Of a stretch of 64,000 nt of DNA, positions 1-6,918 are shown one piece after another. Origin of the DNA: an uncultured Phycisphaerales bacterium. GTDB taxonomy: Bacteria > Planctomycetota > Phycisphaerae > Tepidisphaerales > Tepidisphaeraceae. The notes below the pieces were generated by a model, which had not been told where the DNA came from, did not search any database, and saw only the letters and a list, made by a program, of their open reading frames with translations. How positions within the stretch are numbered: the first letter of the stretch is position 1; every line of letters begins with the position of its first letter. The translations under genes were made by a program, and so were the position numbers. The DNA lies in NCBI GenBank assembly GCA_903871935.1, contig CAIQIQ010000062.1, forward strand, positions 1 through 64,000. Reading direction: 5' to 3'.

Positions 1-1041
1 AGTTCGCACGATCTTGGAGTTGCGAGCGTAGCGAGCATCCAGAATGTTGTCGGTTGTCACGTAGCCGGGCAACTTGCCTGGGCTAACGACCTCTATGCGG
101 TCATTGTATATGCGTACCTGTACGTCATCCGAAATCGAGTAATCCCTGTGGATGAGAGCATTCACTACGATCTCCCATATAGCTTCGGGCGGATACGCAA
201 CCGTTCGTAGGCCAGTCGTCGTCCAGATATTGATCGACGACATTATCTCGGTGATCTTGTCAACCGTGCCGTGTATGAGGCTGTGAAGGGGACCTTCGAT
301 CGTCAGTACCTCTTTCATGTGCTCTCGCTCGGGGTCGTCTTCGCGTGTCTCGTAGCGGACGATCTTGACTGCGCATTTCCTGGGCACAAGCGCTGATGGA
401 TTCGGTGCAAAGAGGAGTACTCCGGCGACCCGTGGACGCCATGACACACGATCAATCAGATTCTCATTGACGATGAATTCCAGCGGATCGGTCTTGGGGG
501 AAAAACCCGCCAGAAACTCCTTCAGAAGAGGGCTATCGACGATCTCCTCTGCTCTAAGTTCGGGCAGCACCTGATCCTCGAAGCTCGTTGCGCCCTTAGC
601 AAAGCCAAGCTCGGTGATGCGCTGAGGGTCCGCCACCGGCAGAGATTGAGCGCCGAGTCGCTGATATACTGTCTTGTCCGAGGTGTAGTGAACGCGCGCG
701 CTTTTCTCAATGCGCAGACTCAGCACGTATCCCGGTTGGCCGTTTGCGCTCAGGATACTGGACTCGTAATCCAGGGACGGCGATATTTCGTTGATCGCCT
801 GCAGGTGCGAGTTGAATTCCTCTATGGTTGTGGCGCCCCTCCATCGCTTCGCCGGATCGGGCTCGTCAGCATCGTCCGCTATACCGATGGCGACCTCTCC
901 ACCGTCAGCGTTCGCGAGGGCGACGGAGATCTTCTGCACCTTCTTGCCGGACACTGCAAGAGCCTTCCGATCGAAAAAATGGTCCTCTTGTCGCTTGCAG
1001 AGCACCAAAGCATCGCTGTCGCTCAGAACCTTTACCTTCAT
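1..1041 (-). CDS. AlbA_2 / GHKL-type ATP-binding protein, C-terminus beyond window
   Basis: The reading frame is open from an ATG at 1041 to the left edge (347 codons), so the C-terminus is missing. A strong ribosome site (GGGAGGAG) lies 6 bases upstream of the ATG. The N-terminus has the Schlafen/AlbA_2-like layout, including an EDHFFDRK segment near residue 19 and a glycine/asparagine-rich strand near residue 45. Near residues 310-335 it carries NALIHRDYS, then IYNDRIEVVSPGKLPG, the hallmark of the HATPase_c_4 domain of RecG-like or transcription-regulator proteins. Family knowledge suggests an ATP-dependent DNA- or RNA-binding regulator, sometimes found near defence genes. The specific role here is unknown. 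The neighbouring 1231-2067 gene has the same orientation. Confidence 0.85.
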   Translation of the reverse strand, partial: MKVKVLSDSDALVLCKRQEDHFFDRKALAVSGKKVQKISVALANADGGEVAIGIADDADEPDPAKRWRGATTIEEFNSHLQAINEISPSLDYESSILSANGQPGYVLSLRIEKSARVHYTSDKTVYQRLGAQSLPVADPQRITELGFAKGATSFEDQVLPELRAEEIVDSPLLKEFLAGFSPKTDPLEFIVNENLIDRVSWRPRVAGVLLFAPNPSALVPRKCAVKIVRYETREDDPEREHMKEVLTIEGPLHSLIHGTVDKITEIMSSINIWTTTGLRTVAYPPEAIWEIVVNALIHRDYSISDDVQVRIYNDRIEVVSPGKLPGYVTTDNILDARYARNSKIVRT

Positions 1042-1230
1042 CGTCGCTCCTCCCGGTCAACCGCGCCCCGCTCTGGGGGTCACGTAGACACCTGTTGCAT
1101 AGTCCTTGTCATCAAGCAAGTGCCTGACGAATCCGTCGATTCCCCAGGCTTTGCAGCTGACTGCATCGTACAGATCGTGAGCCGCTCAATTTCGAGCTTG
1201 CACGACAATCGCAAGCCCTTCACGCAGCTG

Positions 1231-2067
1231 CTACGTGCAATCAATACTGTACCGCAGCAACATGCGCGGCAGCACATCGTCCAAATTCAGGATGTCATTG
1301 TCGTTCAGTTCCACAAGGTTCAGTTTGTACTTCTCATAGAGGACCTTCTTCGCGCCCTTGCGCCGCAGGTACTTCGCGTCCTTCTCCATGCCCCAGAACT
1401 CAATATAGACCTTGCCCTTGGGCAGATAGAAGTCGCAGTATATGTCCTCCTCAATCGGCAGCTTGCGCTCGACGGCGTGGACAATGCCCTGCATATACAG
1501 CCAGTTGTCGATCAGCATCTCGGCACGCGAGCGGACAAAATGTCCATCCGCCGCCCTGTGGTCGGCCGGGAATTTGCCACGGAAGTCATCCCCGCCAGCG
1601 GGCTTTGCCGCCCCCTTCTGTACCACCGCTGTCTGCTCGCCGCCCTGCTGTTCGCGCACCGATGTCACCAGCACCTTGTTCTCAAGGATCGGTCCCGGCC
1701 ATACGACGTAAGGGATGCCCGTCTGCCGTGCCTCCCGGCACTGCCCGCCCAGCTTCTCGCCGTGCTCCGTCAGCCTCCATCCTTTGACGTACTTCTCGAT
1801 CCATCCCAGTTCCGCCAGGATCAGGTTCACCCGCGTAGCCGAGATGCCAAAGTGTTCCCCGATCTTCGTTGACGACAATAGCGCCTCGGGCGTCTCGGCA
1901 TAGACTGAGGACGGGCACATGCATGTCCCCAACTTCTCGTAGTGCTTCCCGCACTTGTCGCATTTCAGGACCCGCCCATCTCGTTCCGCCTTCCAGTGGT
2001 CATAGCACAAGAGGTGCCCGGCCTTCGACACCTTCTGTTTACACCCATATACGTTGCACTCACCCAT
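1231..2067 (-). CDS. Zinc-finger / winged-helix / PD-(D/E)XK-like nuclease protein
   Basis: A 278-residue protein. The ATG at 2067 has a GGGAAAGGG ribosome site upstream; a TTG six bases earlier is less likely. The N-terminus carries two cysteine clusters (roughly C4, C9, C21, H24 and C36, C39, C49, C51) that look zinc-binding. Residues 60-110 resemble a winged helix. The C-terminal third has the order of a PD-(D/E)XK nuclease fold: VRSRAEMLIDNWL, then YCDFYLP, then VYIEFWG followed by a lysine-rich helix. I infer a DNA- or RNA-targeting nuclease-like protein, but the exact family is not recognised. Confidence is high for the gene and moderate for the fold. Confidence 0.8.
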   Translation of the reverse strand: MGECNVYGCKQKVSKAGHLLCYDHWKAERDGRVLKCDKCGKHYEKLGTCMCPSSVYAETPEALLSSTKIGEHFGISATRVNLILAELGWIEKYVKGWRLTEHGEKLGGQCREARQTGIPYVVWPGPILENKVLVTSVREQQGGEQTAVVQKGAAKPAGGDDFRGKFPADHRAADGHFVRSRAEMLIDNWLYMQGIVHAVERKLPIEEDIYCDFYLPKGKVYIEFWGMEKDAKYLRRKGAKKVLYEKYKLNLVELNDNDILNLDDVLPRMLLRYSIDCT

Positions 2068-2180
2068 CCGCAAGCCCTTTCCCGCAAATGCTTGAGGCTG
2101 CTAAGTTTACCATCTCCATCTGCTCGCTCAAGGCAACCTTGCACAAAAATCGTCCCAACACGCCGGCAACCCAGTTTCCC

Positions 2181-2380
2181 GCGCCTGCTGGGCTTCGCCC
2201 CGGCTTCTGCGGGCCTGTTTTCGCCCGCCCCGCTTCCACCACGAGTACGTGGAGCGCTTGCTGACGCTGTAGCGGTGCATTTAGAAGCACCTACGCGTCG
2301 GGCACGGCCGCCGCAGTCTATGTTCAGTCGCCTCCGGCGACGGCTTTGGGTCCGCCGTTCGGCGGCGGAGGTCGGGGGGC
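2181..2380. repeat. Hairpin-rich 200-bp element, copy A
   Basis: First of two direct copies; the second is at 2457-2651. The conserved skeleton includes GCTTCGCCCCGGCTTCTGCG, CGCTTGCT, TACGCGTCG and CACGGCCGCCGCA. Between these sit four short hairpins: CCACG-AGTA-CGTGG, GGTGC-N8-GCACC, TCGCC-TCC-GGCGA and CCGCCG-TT-CGGCGG. The stems differ from copy B while staying paired, as expected for a structured RNA or a DNA-hairpin repeat. No promoter or terminator is evident. Confidence 0.7.
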
Positions 2381-2456
2381 CTTCATCCGTGCCCGATCTG
2401 TGCCCCATCAGTGGCCAACCTTCTGCATCCGCGTCAATCTGCAGCAGATGGTGTCT

Positions 2457-2651
2457 GCGCCTGTTGGGCTTCGCCCCGGCTTCTGCGGGCCTGTTTTGGT
2501 CCGCCCCGCTTCCAGGGCGACGTACGCCCAGCGCTTGCTTACGCTATAGCGGCCTCCGGCCTACGCGTCGGCACGGCCGCCGCATCCTGTCCTAAGTCGC
2601 GTCCCGCGACAGCTTTGGGTCCGCCCTCCCGGGCGGGTGGGGTTGGGGGGC
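2457..2651. repeat. Hairpin-rich 200-bp element, copy B
   Basis: Second copy of the element at 2181-2380. It keeps the same skeleton but has different stems at the same places: GGGCG-ACGTA-CGCCC, GGCC-TCC-GGCC, TCGCG-TCC-CGCGA and CCGCCC-TCCC-GGGCGG. Each replacement preserves base pairing, so selection or copying acts on structure rather than on the stem sequence. Confidence 0.7.
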
Positions 2652-2662
2652 AATTCCCCTAC

Positions 2663-2694
2663 GTGCCTTCGTGCCTTTGTGCCTTCGTGCCTCC
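2663..2694. repeat. Octamer array, four GTGCCTTC-like units
   Basis: Four tandem 8-bp units start at 2663, 2671, 2679 and 2687. The second reads GTGCCTTT and the last is GTGCCTCC. They directly follow hairpin element copy B. No function is known. Confidence 0.7.
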
Positions 2695-2817
2695 AAAAAT
2701 CCGCAAATATTTTTGCATTTCGTTAACCCCTTATCATTCCTTAACTTCCATTTTTGGCAGCCTCCAATTCACCCCTTATATATAGAGGGACCGCGCTTTC
2801 GCCTGGTCCTCCTCCGC

Positions 2818-2848
2818 CATTTTGCATTTGCCATTTGGCATTTTGCAT
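2818..2848. repeat. 31-bp CATTTTG heptamer array, copy 1
   Basis: Four heptamers of the form CATTTTG/CATTTGC/CATTTGG/CATTTTG plus a partial fifth. A second copy at 3271-3301 differs at one base. The sequence is AT-rich in a GC-rich genome. Confidence 0.7.
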
Positions 2849-2930
2849 TCCGGCGGCTTCTTTCTCAACCGAATACCGCCGCCAAGTTAGTGCCCGACGT
2901 TGAGCGCAGCGAAATCCCGGCCGCGCCGGG

Positions 2931-3002
2931 ACTACACCCCTGCTACACTTTGCTACACTTCCGCTACTAAATGCTACACTTTGCTACACCCGTGCTACAC
3001 CC
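2931..3002. repeat. Phased 10-bp array, TGCTACACTT units
   Basis: Units related to TGCTACACTT begin at 2931 (degenerate), 2941, 2951, 2961 (degenerate), 2972, 2982 and 2993, a spacing of 10-11 bp, so every unit falls on the same face of the helix. A further single TGCTACAC is at 3072, and a palindrome TGCTACATGTAGCA lies at 3175-3188. The layout resembles an iteron or operator array. The spacing is not a multiple of three, so coding does not explain it. Confidence 0.75.
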
Positions 3003-3270
3003 AATCAATGGGCCGGGTTTGCTCTAACCTCAGCAGTTGCCAGCACTTCCAACTTCTCCGCTCACCGCCCCTGCTACACCCCCCCCGATCTCGCGCCCTC
3101 CCTACATCGCCTGGCGAACCATAAGTTACTGTAAAAGCATCGCTTAGGTTCCCCCCGGCCCATCGCTCCCTCCCTGCTACATGTAGCACGCCCCCTGGTC
3201 CCCGACCAATGACTCAGGACAAGTGACAAATGACACTCACCTAACCTGAGCATCTTCCTTGCGATCCCCC

Positions 3271-3301
3271 CATTTTGCATTTGCCATTTGTCATTTTGCA
3301 T
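3271..3301. repeat. 31-bp CATTTTG heptamer array, copy 2
   Basis: Matches 2818-2848 at 30 of 31 bases and has the same 7-bp periodicity. It lies between the TGCTAC palindrome and the CCGCTAT array. Confidence 0.7.
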
Positions 3302-3325
3302 GAGGAGCGACCGCCTTTCCGCCAT

Positions 3326-3346
3326 CCGCTATCCGCTATCCGCTAT
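3326..3346. repeat. Three tandem CCGCTAT heptamers
   Basis: Three exact CCGCTAT units at 3326, 3333 and 3340, preceded by a partial GCCAT unit. This is another 7-bp-period array in the repeat-rich spacer. Confidence 0.75.
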
Positions 3347-3357
3347 TCAGCAGCGGA

Positions 3358-3387
3358 TGTCACACTTTGTCACAGATTGTCACACAT
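3358..3387. repeat. Phased 10-bp array, TGTCACACTT units
   Basis: Three units, TGTCACACTT, TGTCACAGAT and TGTCACACAT, start at 3358, 3368 and 3378, exactly 10 bp apart. They share the TG-NNN-CACTT layout with the arrays at 2931, 3444 and 53922 but have their own core bases. Confidence 0.75.
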
Positions 3388-3443
3388 TATTTCGCGGCAG
3401 TTGTTTCTGGTTCATCCTTCTGCCTTCATCCTCCTTCGTCAGA

Positions 3444-3473
3444 TGCCCCAAACCGCCCCAAACTGCCCCACTT
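3444..3473. repeat. Phased 10-bp array, TGCCCCAAAC / TGCCCCACTT units
   Basis: Three units start at 3444, 3454 and 3464, exactly 10 bp apart, and the last ends in CACTT. The array and the bases that follow it (TTATTTCCGCA) align closely with 53922-53960 inside the HTH gene, where the matching text is TTAATTCCGCA. This is therefore probably a relic or relative of that gene's 5' end. Confidence 0.75.
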
Positions 3474-3513
3474 TATTTCCGCAAGCCCGATGTCCACCTT
3501 CTGACTTCTGACC

Positions 3514-3568
3514 TCCGACTGCAGTTTACCCGCTCTCCTTGAGTCACCGCGGCGATCCGTGGTGGGAC
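3514..3568. repeat. 55-bp direct repeat with hairpin, copy 1
   Basis: Matches 3732-3786 at 53 of 55 bases. The 3' half folds into CACCGCGG-CGAT-CCGTGGTG (3545-3564, one G-T pair). The only two differences from copy 2 are A46 and T63 (3546 and 3563), which pair with each other. Confidence 0.8.
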
Positions 3569-3731
3569 TTCTGTCTTCTGACTCCTGGCTTCTCCCAAGC
3601 GAACCTGCGCACCTCCTCCCCTAATCTGCACCTAACCCATTGCCTCCACAGCACATAGCGAACAGGGGGTACCCCCGCCAACAACCTGCGCACCTGCTAC
3701 TTATCCACAACCGCTCCCGCCCCTTGGCCCT

Positions 3732-3786
3732 TCCGACTGCAGTTTACCCGCTCTCCTTGAGTCGCCGCGGCGATCCGTGGCGGGAC
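3732..3786. repeat. 55-bp direct repeat with hairpin, copy 2
   Basis: Second copy of 3514-3568. Its hairpin is CGCCGCGG-CGAT-CCGTGGCG (3763-3782). G at 3764 and C at 3781 replace the A-T pair of copy 1, which is a compensatory change. Confidence 0.8.
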
Positions 3787-3863
3787 GTCTGACCTCTGAC
3801 TTCTGACTTCCGACTTCTGTCTTCTGACTTCTGTCTTCTGGCTTCTGACTCCTGACTCCTGAG
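3787..3863. repeat. Eleven-copy TTCTGAC heptamer array
   Basis: Eleven consecutive 7-bp units of consensus TTCTGAC directly follow the 55-bp repeat copy 2. Shorter runs of the same heptamer are at about 3498-3520 and 3568-3590. Open frames across it encode Ser/Glu/Val/Arg/Gln/Lys repeats and are not credible genes. Confidence 0.85.
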
Positions 3864-4057
3864 TTCCACCGTTGAGTCTGCCACACCCAGCGGCTAAGAT
3901 CACGGAATAGTGAGTGGCAGCCAGGCACGAGAAGATCGGCAACTCCATCTTTACCAGCCTGGCTTTCTGAGGGTCATGAGTGTGAGCAGGCTCGCAGATC
4001 CATTGCCCCCGCCAGAATGGGAGCAACCTGGATCGCATGAGTTCGGAGGGTATTGGA

Positions 4058-4552
4058 ATGAAGGCCATCGCGCCGTCGCCGGAATCGATCCGGAACGCTT
4101 TTTATCTCGGCCGCACGCTGGCCATGACCGATCCCAGCTTTACGCCCCTGCTTGACGATGCCGCCGCTCACCCCAATTACGTTCTGTTCATCCTGGCTCA
4201 TCGGAAAAAGCTCGAAGCCCTGCCCGCGTTCTGGACCTGGGATCTGCGTTTGGAAGACATGATCGAGGATGAGATCGAGAACAACGGGATATCCCTGATC
4301 CCCGAGAACGTCGAGGTGATACTGCAATCAATCGCCATGCCGCTGCGCTGCGCCTTCTGGCTCGGCTGGGAGAACGTGCAGAATCTGCAAAAGAAGTACG
4401 AACAGGCAACGGGAAATCGTTCCATCAGCGCCACCACGGAAGTCTCCTCTTCAGACCTTCAGGCGGCCAAACGCGACCTGGGAATCCTCGATCCTTCCAG
4501 CCAGAACGCCGGCCCGGAACCCGCTATGGACCCCTCATCGCCAATCACCTGA
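4058..4552 (+). CDS. Hypothetical protein
   Basis: A 164-residue soluble protein of unrecognised family. The ATG at 4058 has GGAGG eight bases upstream and is preferred over the ATG at 4037. The sequence is mixed alpha-helical, with several aromatic and acidic stretches (for example WTWDLRLEDMIEDEIEN) and a polar, proline-rich C-terminus. It has no signal peptide or membrane helix. It ends 12 bases before the convergent zinc-ribbon gene. It opens the coding DNA after the long repeat region. Confidence 0.65.
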   Translation: MKAIAPSPESIRNAFYLGRTLAMTDPSFTPLLDDAAAHPNYVLFILAHRKKLEALPAFWTWDLRLEDMIEDEIENNGISLIPENVEVILQSIAMPLRCAFWLGWENVQNLQKKYEQATGNRSISATTEVSSSDLQAAKRDLGILDPSSQNAGPEPAMDPSSPIT

Positions 4553-4564
4553 TCGGCGCTATTC

Positions 4565-5065
4565 TCACATCCAGGCCGGCAGCCAACCCATCGATGCGAA
4601 AACCATAATCAGAAGAAGAAAAACAGCAACCGCCAGCAGCACCATTACGGTTCGCTTCTCATGTGCCTCATGTTCCGATCCGAACGTAACCCGCCAGCGG
4701 CTTTTCCTATTACGCGATTTCCGTTCTGCCATGCAGCCCGTGCAGATTTTAATGCCTTCGTATGCAATGAGTTTCTTGATCTCCACGTAACGCCCGCACG
4801 CGTCACACGGCTTGTGATTGGCCATGCCCTCGTTCTTATCGGAGTAGTGGCAAGCCTCACACCAGTAACCCACACTATCCTTGAAGCGTTTCTTCCCAGT
4901 GAGGTCCTTTCCGCAATGGCAGCAGACCTTGGGCTTCTCAATCGGATTGGGCATCCCCGGCGGCGGCCCGGCAGGGCTGAGTTCGCACGTACAGAGCTTC
5001 ACTCCCTCGGGGCTTCGGCCGCCGATCACGCCCCCACAATCAGGACAAAACACCAGCGAATCCAT
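4565..5065 (-). CDS. Zinc-ribbon protein with C-terminal membrane anchor
   Basis: A 166-residue protein with three CxxC-type zinc-binding units: CPDC near residue 8, a CCHCGKDL unit continuing to CEAC near residues 48-72, and CDAC continuing to CTGC near residues 88-110. A single hydrophobic helix near residues 141-160 sits at the C-terminus, so the zinc part probably faces the cytoplasm on a tail anchor. The family is not recognised beyond the general zinc-ribbon type, and no partner is visible. Confidence 0.7.
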   Translation of the reverse strand: MDSLVFCPDCGGVIGGRSPEGVKLCTCELSPAGPPPGMPNPIEKPKVCCHCGKDLTGKKRFKDSVGYWCEACHYSDKNEGMANHKPCDACGRYVEIKKLIAYEGIKICTGCMAERKSRNRKSRWRVTFGSEHEAHEKRTVMVLLAVAVFLLLIMVFASMGWLPAWM

Positions 5066-5210
5066 GACCTGACACTCTCACCATCTGTGCATACGGTTCA
5101 CCATTGAACCGTACCAGACAGTATGCAGCATTCTCGTCTCAAGTAAAATAGCGGTAACCTCGGGCCTCGCATTATCCCACAAATCCGGACAGAACTGCAC
5201 ACCCGATCCA

Positions 5211-6044
5211 CTAAATCAAGACCGACCTCAGCACGTCAATCGCGTGCTGAACATCGGCAATCCTCTGCGTGCCGGCCTCACGCTCGATCACCAGCGGACC
5301 GCGGTAACCACCAAACCGCAACGCCTCGATGAACGCGGGCGCGTCCACATCCCCCGTGCCAAACGGCACCTCTTCACCCCATACCACGCCTGGTTGGCTC
5401 GACCCCGTTCCATCTTTGATATGGACATGATGCACGTGCCTGCCGAGCACGCGCACCGCATCCACCGGCTTGCCGGCGCCATAGAGAATCATGTTCGCCG
5501 GGTCAAAATTCACCCCAACGTTCGGGCGTGCGACATCGTTGAGGAACTGCAGCAACTCGCTTGCTCCCTCCTGTCCGGTCTCAAAGAGAAACTCCTGGCC
5601 TTGCTCGCCAAACAAGCCTGCCGCCTCACGCACACGCGACACCATCTTGGCATAGCCCGGCTCATTGGACCCCGGCACAAATCCAATATGGGTTGTGACG
5701 ATCCCCAGGCGCAGCCGCTTGCCGACTCTGGCGGCCGCTTCGATCTGCTTGCGTCGCTTCTCCCACTCACCGTCAGGCATAAGACCGCCTGTCTGCCGGA
5801 TTGTAATGATCGAACTGTAGTCCTCGCCGGCAAACCCGATCATGCCCGCCGTAAGCTGTATCTGCTCCTTCTCCAGCAACCTGATCGCGTCGTCAATTGC
5901 CGCATCACCCGCATCAATAAGCCCCCCCAGCGCGAGTTGCATATGCTCCAATCCGAGGCCCTTCACTGCCGCCACGGTCTGGGCAATGCTGCTGCACCGC
6001 AACGACCAACTGCACACGCCAATCACATGACCCGCAATCTTCAT
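5211..6044 (-). CDS. Sugar phosphate isomerase/epimerase (xylose isomerase-like TIM barrel)
   Basis: A 277-residue protein. The ATG at 6044 is chosen because GGAAGGAGCG lies just upstream; the frame is open further but without a better site. It has the AP-endonuclease-2/xylose-isomerase-like layout: an early CSWSL, a central HIGFVPG, FETGQE near residue 160, VNFDPANM near residue 180, HVHHVHIKDG near residue 200, and a C-terminal VIERE. These supply the metal-binding Glu, Asp and His residues of the family. It probably acts on a sugar or inositol derivative; the substrate cannot be read from the sequence. It is divergent from the esterase at 6148. Confidence 0.85.
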   Translation of the reverse strand: MKIAGHVIGVCSWSLRCSSIAQTVAAVKGLGLEHMQLALGGLIDAGDAAIDDAIRLLEKEQIQLTAGMIGFAGEDYSSIITIRQTGGLMPDGEWEKRRKQIEAAARVGKRLRLGIVTTHIGFVPGSNEPGYAKMVSRVREAAGLFGEQGQEFLFETGQEGASELLQFLNDVARPNVGVNFDPANMILYGAGKPVDAVRVLGRHVHHVHIKDGTGSSQPGVVWGEEVPFGTGDVDAPAFIEALRFGGYRGPLVIEREAGTQRIADVQHAIDVLRSVLI

Positions 6045-6147
6045 AGTTCGTTCGCTCCTTCCAACCTGCCCCTCGTTGAGATGGGGCAGCCACATGGATA
6101 GTAATCGCCTTTACGAACCTCGGCCATGGAAGTAACTTGGCCGAACT

Positions 6148-6894
6148 ATGTCACTATGCAATATGCAGTGGTTTTCTCCCACGCTCGGCAAACAGGTACA
6201 AAGCTATGTCATTCTGCCGGATAGCGGCAAAGGCCCCTATGCCACCTTCTACCTGCTGCACGGTCTATCCGACGATTATTCCATCTGGCAGCGTCGGACC
6301 CGCATCGAATCCTATGTCGAAGGCAAGCCCCTCATCGTAGTCATGCCCGACGGGTTCCGCGGGTGGTACACCAATAATGACCGTGGACCGGCTTACTTCG
6401 ACTACGTAACCAAGGATTTGGTCGATTTCATGGACCGAACCTTCCCAACGAAAAAGACCCGCGCCGGCCGATGCGTTGGCGGACTCTCGATGGGCGGATA
6501 CGGCGCACTGCGGATAGCCCTGGGCCGGCCCGATCTTTTCGCAAGCTGCAATAGCCATTCGGGCGCCGTAATGCACGGAACTATGAAGCACCCCGGGAAG
6601 AAAGAGCCGCGTGAGTTCATGGACGTCTTCGGCCGCGACCCGCGTGGCACCGATCATGATCTGACCGAACTCGTCAGGCGCGCCAAGAAAGCCGGCCAAC
6701 TTCCCAAGATCCGCATCGACTGCGGCACCGAAGACTTCCTGATCCAACATAACCGCGAATACCACGCTGTCCTGAACAAGCTGAGAATTGCCCACGAGTA
6801 CGAGGAATTCCCCGGAGTCCACTCTTGGGACTACTGGGACATCCACATCCGCGAGGCTCTGGCCTTCCACATGAAGAACCTGAAGATCGGCTAG
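6148..6894 (+). CDS. Esterase-D/S-formylglutathione-hydrolase-like esterase
   Basis: A 248-residue alpha/beta hydrolase of the esterase D family. The nucleophile serine is in GLSMGGYG (near residue 114), preceded by the oxyanion segment LLHGLSDD. The acid is in CGTEDF near residue 194 and the histidine in GVHSWDYW near residue 229. It has no signal peptide, so it is cytoplasmic. Likely substrates are short acyl or feruloyl-type esters or a carbohydrate ester; this is inference from the surrounding carbohydrate-ester genes. The ribosome site before the ATG is weak. Confidence 0.85.
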   Translation: MSLCNMQWFSPTLGKQVQSYVILPDSGKGPYATFYLLHGLSDDYSIWQRRTRIESYVEGKPLIVVMPDGFRGWYTNNDRGPAYFDYVTKDLVDFMDRTFPTKKTRAGRCVGGLSMGGYGALRIALGRPDLFASCNSHSGAVMHGTMKHPGKKEPREFMDVFGRDPRGTDHDLTELVRRAKKAGQLPKIRIDCGTEDFLIQHNREYHAVLNKLRIAHEYEEFPGVHSWDYWDIHIREALAFHMKNLKIG

Positions 6895-6918
6895 GCAGTG
6901 CCGACCAACGGAGCAGCA

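Larger units (their letters stand above)
2068..4057. other. Repeat-rich intergenic region without a credible gene
   Basis: About 2 kb in which open frames are short, change strand and are rich in Pro, Arg, Cys and Tyr because they read through simple repeats. The region holds a duplicated 200-bp hairpin-rich element, a (GTGCCTTC)4 array, two copies of a 31-bp CATTTTG array, three 10-bp-period arrays, CCGCTAT repeats, a 55-bp direct repeat and an 11-copy heptamer array. Each is listed separately. The bases around 3441-3485 closely resemble the 5' coding part of the intact HTH gene at 53852, which suggests that decayed copies of such elements accumulated here. Confidence 0.75.

Noticed and set aside
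646..1872. 408-residue open frame on the plus strand
   Set aside because: It is the antisense of the two supported minus-strand genes, has no ribosome site and no family features.
2931..3003. CRISPR array candidate
   Set aside because: The unit is 10 bp with no unique spacers of fixed length, and no cas gene is present.
2068..4057. Several 60-220 residue open frames in the repeat region
   Set aside because: They overlap on both strands and translate simple repeats; none has a credible start or domain.
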